Shown: positions 60,278 to 64,000 of the stretch, piece by piece
Layout: each line of letters begins with the position of its first letter
Position numbering within the stretch: position 1 is the first letter of the stretch
NCBI RefSeq assembly: GCF_000160755.1
Contig: NZ_GG668578.1
Coordinates: forward strand, 31,767-95,766
DNA length: 64,000 nucleotides
Direction: 5' to 3'
From: Proteus mirabilis ATCC 29906
Lineage (GTDB): Bacteria; Pseudomonadota; Gammaproteobacteria; Enterobacterales; Enterobacteriaceae
Made by a program: the position numbers and the translations under genes
The notes under the pieces: model-generated
What the model saw: only the letters and a program-made list of their open reading frames with translations
Told to the model about the DNA's origin: nothing
The model's database searches: none

Positions 60278-60666
60278 TATCTCTATACTTAATATATAGT
60301 TAAGGTACTTTATAAATATTCATATCAATACATCAGAAGATTTAATAGTTCATTTAGTCATGAATTCTTAAATGCTTATTTATTTGAATCATTAAGCTAA
60401 ATACTAGAAATGAGATAGTTTTAGCAACAAGTTTATAATTTACACTGACTCTATAAAATATAAATAGTCTATCGCCAAAAAACTATCGTAATAGTTATAA
60501 AATGTCAATTTAGTGTATCTCAATTAAGAAAAAATGATATTTCTATATAAGTTATTTTTCCCTCAAATTACAAGAAAAAACATATTGAAGTACAGTTCAT
60601 ATTGAGCACAGATTTATGGCAGATCTTGCTAAAATGGGGAAAAAAATTATTCCCCATAATATAGAA
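60278..60666. other. Gap between regulator and secreted EEP-fold gene
   Basis: About 390 very AT-rich bases between convergent genes. Apart from the terminator at 60634-60657, I see no gene or repeat. Confidence 0.5.
60634..60657 (-). terminator. Terminator after the EEP-fold gene
   Basis: Stem ATGGGGA/TCCCCAT with an A-rich loop; the minus-strand side continues TTTTAGC. Confidence 0.6.
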
Positions 60667-61587
60667 CTACTTAAGGATTAGCGTGGCAACCAAAGGATAG
60701 TGATCCGAAAGCGTCGATTGAATAGCTTTCACATCAGATATTTCAATATTTTTTGAAACGATTATATTATCGATGCTGAGTACTTTCATCATCGGATCTT
60801 TATCATGAAAGGTCTCAATCCAGCCATATTCACCTCCATTAGCTAATCGATAATTAGCTCTGAATATATCCAATTCATGAGTATCTTGATCCGCATTGGT
60901 ATCCGCCAACAAGATCTTATATTTTCCATTACAATTGTCCATATCCTCTAGGATCGTTTTAAATTGTTGCTGGCGCAATGCCATAGATTCAAAACTAGGA
61001 TGCGCCACATAAACATCAATATTCATACCATTTTTATTCACTACTGCATGAATATAAGATTTAGGTGCAACCGCACCGTTGTGCATAGGACCATCTGGTT
61101 CATAAAGGCTATCGAATGCTCTCACACTCTCCGCATTATTAGGATCGTAGTTGGCAAAAATTTGGTTAACTTCATCCTTATAAACAGAGGTTTCGTCACT
61201 GACCAAGTGGATATTTTTTGTATTACTTATTTTATACCGAGAAAGTAGGGCTATTCCCCAGCCACCATGAGCAAAGATCGACATCTCACCAAAGAACTGA
61301 TGCTTAAAATATTCTTTGTTAAAATATTCCAATGCGTCATAGCTTTTTAATTGTTTAAAACGACGATTGTGATGATTAACTTCTTGAAGTCCAACAAGAT
61401 CAACATTCAGATTTTCTAGTAGGCGACTTTGCTCTGCAGCGCGACCATAAACTTTACCATCAATATTATAGGTTGCAACAACCAGAGTATTCTCCACTGG
61501 CTGACTTTGCACTGGAAGCACATAAAATACAACACTGAAAGTACTGAAGAGCAATGCGGTGGCACAAAATTTCTTTGTCTTTTTCAT
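60667..61587 (-). CDS. Secreted endonuclease/exonuclease/phosphatase-fold protein
   Basis: Exported protein of 306 residues with a signal peptide (about 1-28, ending VQSQP). The EEP fold motifs appear in order: VVATYNIDG, LVGLQEVNHHNRR, GWGIALLSRYKI, VAHPSF, LLADTNADQDTHE, LSIDNIIVSKNI and STLSDHYPLVATL with the catalytic S-D-H. It could be a DNase I/CdtB-like nuclease or a phospholipid/phosphoinositide phosphatase; nothing in the sequence decides. It lies 22 bases after the CBM9-like gene, so the two form an operon and are both exported. Confidence 0.82.
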   Translation of the reverse strand: MKKTKKFCATALLFSTFSVVFYVLPVQSQPVENTLVVATYNIDGKVYGRAAEQSRLLENLNVDLVGLQEVNHHNRRFKQLKSYDALEYFNKEYFKHQFFGEMSIFAHGGWGIALLSRYKISNTKNIHLVSDETSVYKDEVNQIFANYDPNNAESVRAFDSLYEPDGPMHNGAVAPKSYIHAVVNKNGMNIDVYVAHPSFESMALRQQQFKTILEDMDNCNGKYKILLADTNADQDTHELDIFRANYRLANGGEYGWIETFHDKDPMMKVLSIDNIIVSKNIEISDVKAIQSTLSDHYPLVATLILK

Positions 61588-61609
61588 AACTGACTTCTCT
61601 AAAGATCGT

Positions 61610-62305
61610 CTATTTTACCAAAGAACAGGTACTAAAAGCGGAAGGTATATGAAAATCGGGCTTTACAGAATCTGGTTTAATCCAGCTTATCCACTCCCGT
61701 TTTTGTCCACCTTGTCCATCAGCACTAAATTCCCCACGCATAATTGCACACATCAAGGTTTTATGATCTTGATCCTGCCAGAGCTTAAGTACGTCCAACT
61801 CTTTAAGATCGAATTTTCCCACAACTCTATAACCATTAGGCGTTAAGCTAGATATGGTTTCCAATGACTGCCAGTTCCATGTCTGATCAACTTTGCGATA
61901 AAACTCAGCTTTCGCATCGAACACCCGACCTTGTGAGTCAATCTCTGCAGTATAATATGGTTGCAATGCCTGACCGGTGGAGAAGAAAAGCTCCACTCGA
62001 TCGGAAGCCAGCACAGCCTCATCCTTATCTAACTGTTTACCCACTTGAATATCATGATCCTCAACGTCAAAACGAAACCAGATGGATGTAGGCGTCCAAA
62101 GAGCACGAAATTCAGTTTTTGGTGCTGGCATATCTATCCAAGGAAAGCTAAAATCCGTTAGCAAGCTGGCCTTAGTCCATACACTGTCCTGTACTGCATC
62201 CTGTAATGAATGAATATTGTCGGTATAGGCGATAACATAATTCTTAGCTTGGCAAACGCCAGCTACAAGTAGCAGTGTTACGCCAAGATACAATCTGCTC
62301 TTCAT
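61610..62305 (-). CDS. Secreted CBM9-like sugar-binding domain protein
   Basis: Exported protein of 231 residues: signal peptide (1-20, ending CQA), then one jelly-roll domain resembling CBM9 (carbohydrate-binding module 9): ALWTPTSIWFRFDVEDHDIQ, DRVELFFST, PYYTAEIDSQGRVFDAKAEFY and GYRVVGKFDLKEL. I take the ATG at 62305, preceded by GAGGT; the frame is open 20 codons further. It is the first gene of the pair with the EEP-fold protein. Binding of a host or bacterial glycan is possible. Confidence 0.75.
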   Translation of the reverse strand: MKSRLYLGVTLLLVAGVCQAKNYVIAYTDNIHSLQDAVQDSVWTKASLLTDFSFPWIDMPAPKTEFRALWTPTSIWFRFDVEDHDIQVGKQLDKDEAVLASDRVELFFSTGQALQPYYTAEIDSQGRVFDAKAEFYRKVDQTWNWQSLETISSLTPNGYRVVGKFDLKELDVLKLWQDQDHKTLMCAIMRGEFSADGQGGQKREWISWIKPDSVKPDFHIPSAFSTCSLVK

Positions 62306-62752
62306 TTTTGACCTCATTTTTGTTGATGCCTGTCTACAGTGTTTACGATCGTTCTCATATCTCATGAGAGGATCAGGCTATTGATTTTAAAAAACAGAAG
62401 ACCAAAAGCAATCATCTGTAAGATCTTTGGTGTTACCATGCCTAACTTTTCATGAGTTTCAGAGTAGCCGTAAATGATCAGATATTCTGCCAATACGCTA
62501 AACCAACTTTTTTCATAACGAGTCAAGGCAATAATCTTAGCGCAGTAGTTAGCGTCTCTATCACCTCTTCACCGAAATAGACAGTAATACATCACTAGAA
62601 TACGGATACTCAACTTGTACTAGTTGAGTATAATAATCATATAAATATAATCGGATAAATTAAATTATTATAAAAATAGAACTAAACTCTTTTTTAATAA
62701 AATAAAACCAATATTAATTAATAAAAAATTTCAATATGTTTATTTTATTAGT
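62306..62752. other. Gap upstream of the CBM9-like/EEP operon
   Basis: About 450 bases, with the promoter of the minus-strand pair near its left end. I see no gene or recognisable site; the part beyond 62600 is almost entirely A/T. Confidence 0.45.
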
Positions 62753-63307
62753 TTAACTAGATAACTTATCTGCAATATAAGCAATCCTTTTTCCATATTC
62801 TTCAGCTGTTATAATATCACCTTTAGGAATAAAATCAGTTCCTGCATCTGATGGGCATTGTGCAAACATACCAATAGAAGAACCTAGTGAATTAATATCT
62901 TCTCTTGTTGATTTTGTTGTATTTGACGGTGGCATTCCAAGGCTAACCCATATTCCTTGATGCTGAGATGCTAAAGTTTGTAAATAAATTAATGTAACTT
63001 GTTTATCTCCATTTAAACTTGCACTTATTGTAAATCCGCCAAATATTTTATCTTTCCATTTACCTTCAGCCCATTTTTTCGAGGAGTTATCTGCAAACTT
63101 TTTAAATTGCCATGAAATACCGCCCATATATGTTGGGGATCCTAAAATAATAGATTTAGCATTATCCAAGATATTCCATTCACTTTGAGAAATGTCACCA
63201 TTTTCATTTATTCTGATTAAATACGCATCAGCACCTATTGCAATATGTTCAGCTATTTTTTGTGTATGACCATAACCTGAAAAATAAATAACCACATTCT
63301 TTTGCAT
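62753..63307 (-). CDS. Flavodoxin-like NAD(P)H oxidoreductase
   Basis: Protein of 184 residues with the flavodoxin fold: NVVIYFSGYGHTQKIAEHIA binds the FMN phosphate, and SIILGSPTYMGGISWQFKKFAD is the second FMN loop, as in WrbA-like NAD(P)H:quinone oxidoreductases. It has a good AAGGAG six bases before the start. It stands between the secreted pair and an autotransporter gene. The electron acceptor is unknown. Confidence 0.85.
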   Translation of the reverse strand: MQKNVVIYFSGYGHTQKIAEHIAIGADAYLIRINENGDISQSEWNILDNAKSIILGSPTYMGGISWQFKKFADNSSKKWAEGKWKDKIFGGFTISASLNGDKQVTLIYLQTLASQHQGIWVSLGMPPSNTTKSTREDINSLGSSIGMFAQCPSDAGTDFIPKGDIITAEEYGKRIAYIADKLSS

Positions 63308-63378
63308 ATCAAACTCCTTTATTCAATATGTAGATATAAAATGTTACCTTCAAAAAATGTAAGAAAGTGATCTCTTAA

Positions 63379-64000
63379 TTACCACCCCCCAGAGATACCA
63401 ACACCTAATGCAGTATTACTTGATGAATCCCATGATATATTGACCCTAATATTCGAATTATAAATAGTTTTTAACTGAACTCCGGCAGCAATCGCATTAC
63501 CATTTTGATAGTTACCTACTCCCATTCCATATGAAAAAGTATTTTCTGACACATATGGAATTGAAGAAATGGCAGTTACACCTGCAATACCTGCATTGAG
63601 TTTCTTTTCCGTTTGGTTAATTTTATTATCTAATTGACCGAATTTATCATCCGCATAGCTTATAGCCGAACTAAACCGACTATCCGTATAACTTTTTGAA
63701 CTAGTTAGGACTCTTTTATCCCCTTCATCTCGAGAGATCTTTTCTAAATTTATTAGGTTATCAGTGCGATGATTAATTAAATTTTCTTGAAGAATATTAC
63801 TCGATTTTATATCGTCTATAGCTTCCCTGTTACTATTAATTTCGGCTGTATTCTCTCTTACTAAATTGGTTGTTTCTATCAATTGTGCCTTATCAACCTT
63901 ATTTTTATCTAACCAATCGATCGCCTGCGTATTGTTATCAATACTATTTTGATAAGTAGCAATATTATGGGTGTTTGCGTCTACCCGTTTATCCGTTTCT
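63379..64000 (-). CDS. YadA-like trimeric autotransporter adhesin, C-terminal part (runs off window)
   Basis: Partial gene; the frame is open without a start to the window edge. The last about 75 residues are a YadA membrane anchor (LDNKINQTEKKLNAGIAGVT, then four beta strands including SYGMGVGNYQNGNAIAAGVQ, with a terminal aromatic GW). Before it is a heptad-rich coiled-coil stalk (IDDIKSSN, LINLEKISRDEG, and near the edge VDANTHNIATYQNSI). Such proteins form surface trimers that bind host or bacterial targets. An N-terminal head must lie beyond 64000. Confidence 0.9.
   Translation of the reverse strand, partial: ETDKRVDANTHNIATYQNSIDNNTQAIDWLDKNKVDKAQLIETTNLVRENTAEINSNREAIDDIKSSNILQENLINHRTDNLINLEKISRDEGDKRVLTSSKSYTDSRFSSAISYADDKFGQLDNKINQTEKKLNAGIAGVTAISSIPYVSENTFSYGMGVGNYQNGNAIAAGVQLKTIYNSNIRVNISWDSSSNTALGVGISGGW

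Noticed and set aside
60667..61587. CdtB cytolethal toxin subunit
   Set aside because: The fold matches, but no CdtA/CdtC genes are adjacent and CdtB-specific sequence is not evident; only the general EEP assignment is supported.

Overview
The window looks like chromosome of a Proteus-type enterobacterium (Morganellaceae). It is AT-rich, and most genes are close relatives of Escherichia coli housekeeping genes in familiar neighbourhoods (proBA-crl-frsA-gpt-pepD; rsmE-gshB-yqgE-yqgF; yggS-proC-yggT-rdgB-hemW; yggN-glsB-yggL-trmB / mutY-yggX-mltC). It also carries a full Na+-translocating NADH:quinone reductase operon and an inducible ornithine decarboxylase locus next to a tRNA-Phe island, as I recall for Proteus. 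I cannot fix the species from sequence alone.

Layout. 1-44.6 kb is core genome: proline synthesis (proBA), crl, frsA, gpt, pepD; a siderophore receptor with a Fur box; dinB with a consensus SOS box; a secreted glycerophosphodiesterase and a CsbD-like protein; the nqrABCDEF-apbE-nqrM module; yafK/yafJ/gmhA; fadE with a FadR box; lysA/lysR; a LysR regulator facing an MBL-fold protein and a DsbA-family protein; an orphan prepilin peptidase; then the ygg cluster with an orphan PilT ATPase, a Fur-box-preceded siderophore-binding protein, glsB, trmB, mutY and mltC.

44.8-55 kb is accessory. It starts at a tRNA-Phe gene and holds the 3' end of a tyrosine integrase fused to a broken IS3-family element, an unknown GNAT-like/small-protein pair, and three genes left from a PFGI-1/SPI-7-type integrative conjugative element (pilL N-terminal protein, TIGR03759 protein, C-terminal piece of a TIGR03747 protein). 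Next comes a very AT-rich two-gene cassette that looks like an antiphage system: an ABC-type ATPase with an N-terminal domain resembling AbiJ_NTD3, split by a one-base shift in an A8 run, followed by an HNH nuclease (Septu-like). Then follow a small membrane protein, a Tn3-type resolvase with its res site but no transposase, and an orphan phosphoribosyltransferase. A diverged direct repeat (about 46.07-46.40 kb and 54.42-54.89 kb) brackets this cargo.

55-64 kb: the speFL leader peptide, speF and potE form an ornithine-sensing putrescine locus with a probable FNR/CRP site upstream; then a TetR-type regulator, a secreted endonuclease/exonuclease/phosphatase-fold protein with a CBM9-like secreted partner, a flavodoxin-like protein, and the C-terminal end of a YadA-type trimeric autotransporter that runs off the window.

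Best candidate for something new: the 48.9-51.7 kb ATPase-HNH pair, because of its unusual N-terminal domain and the homopolymer frameshift. All family assignments are by eye; no database search was run.
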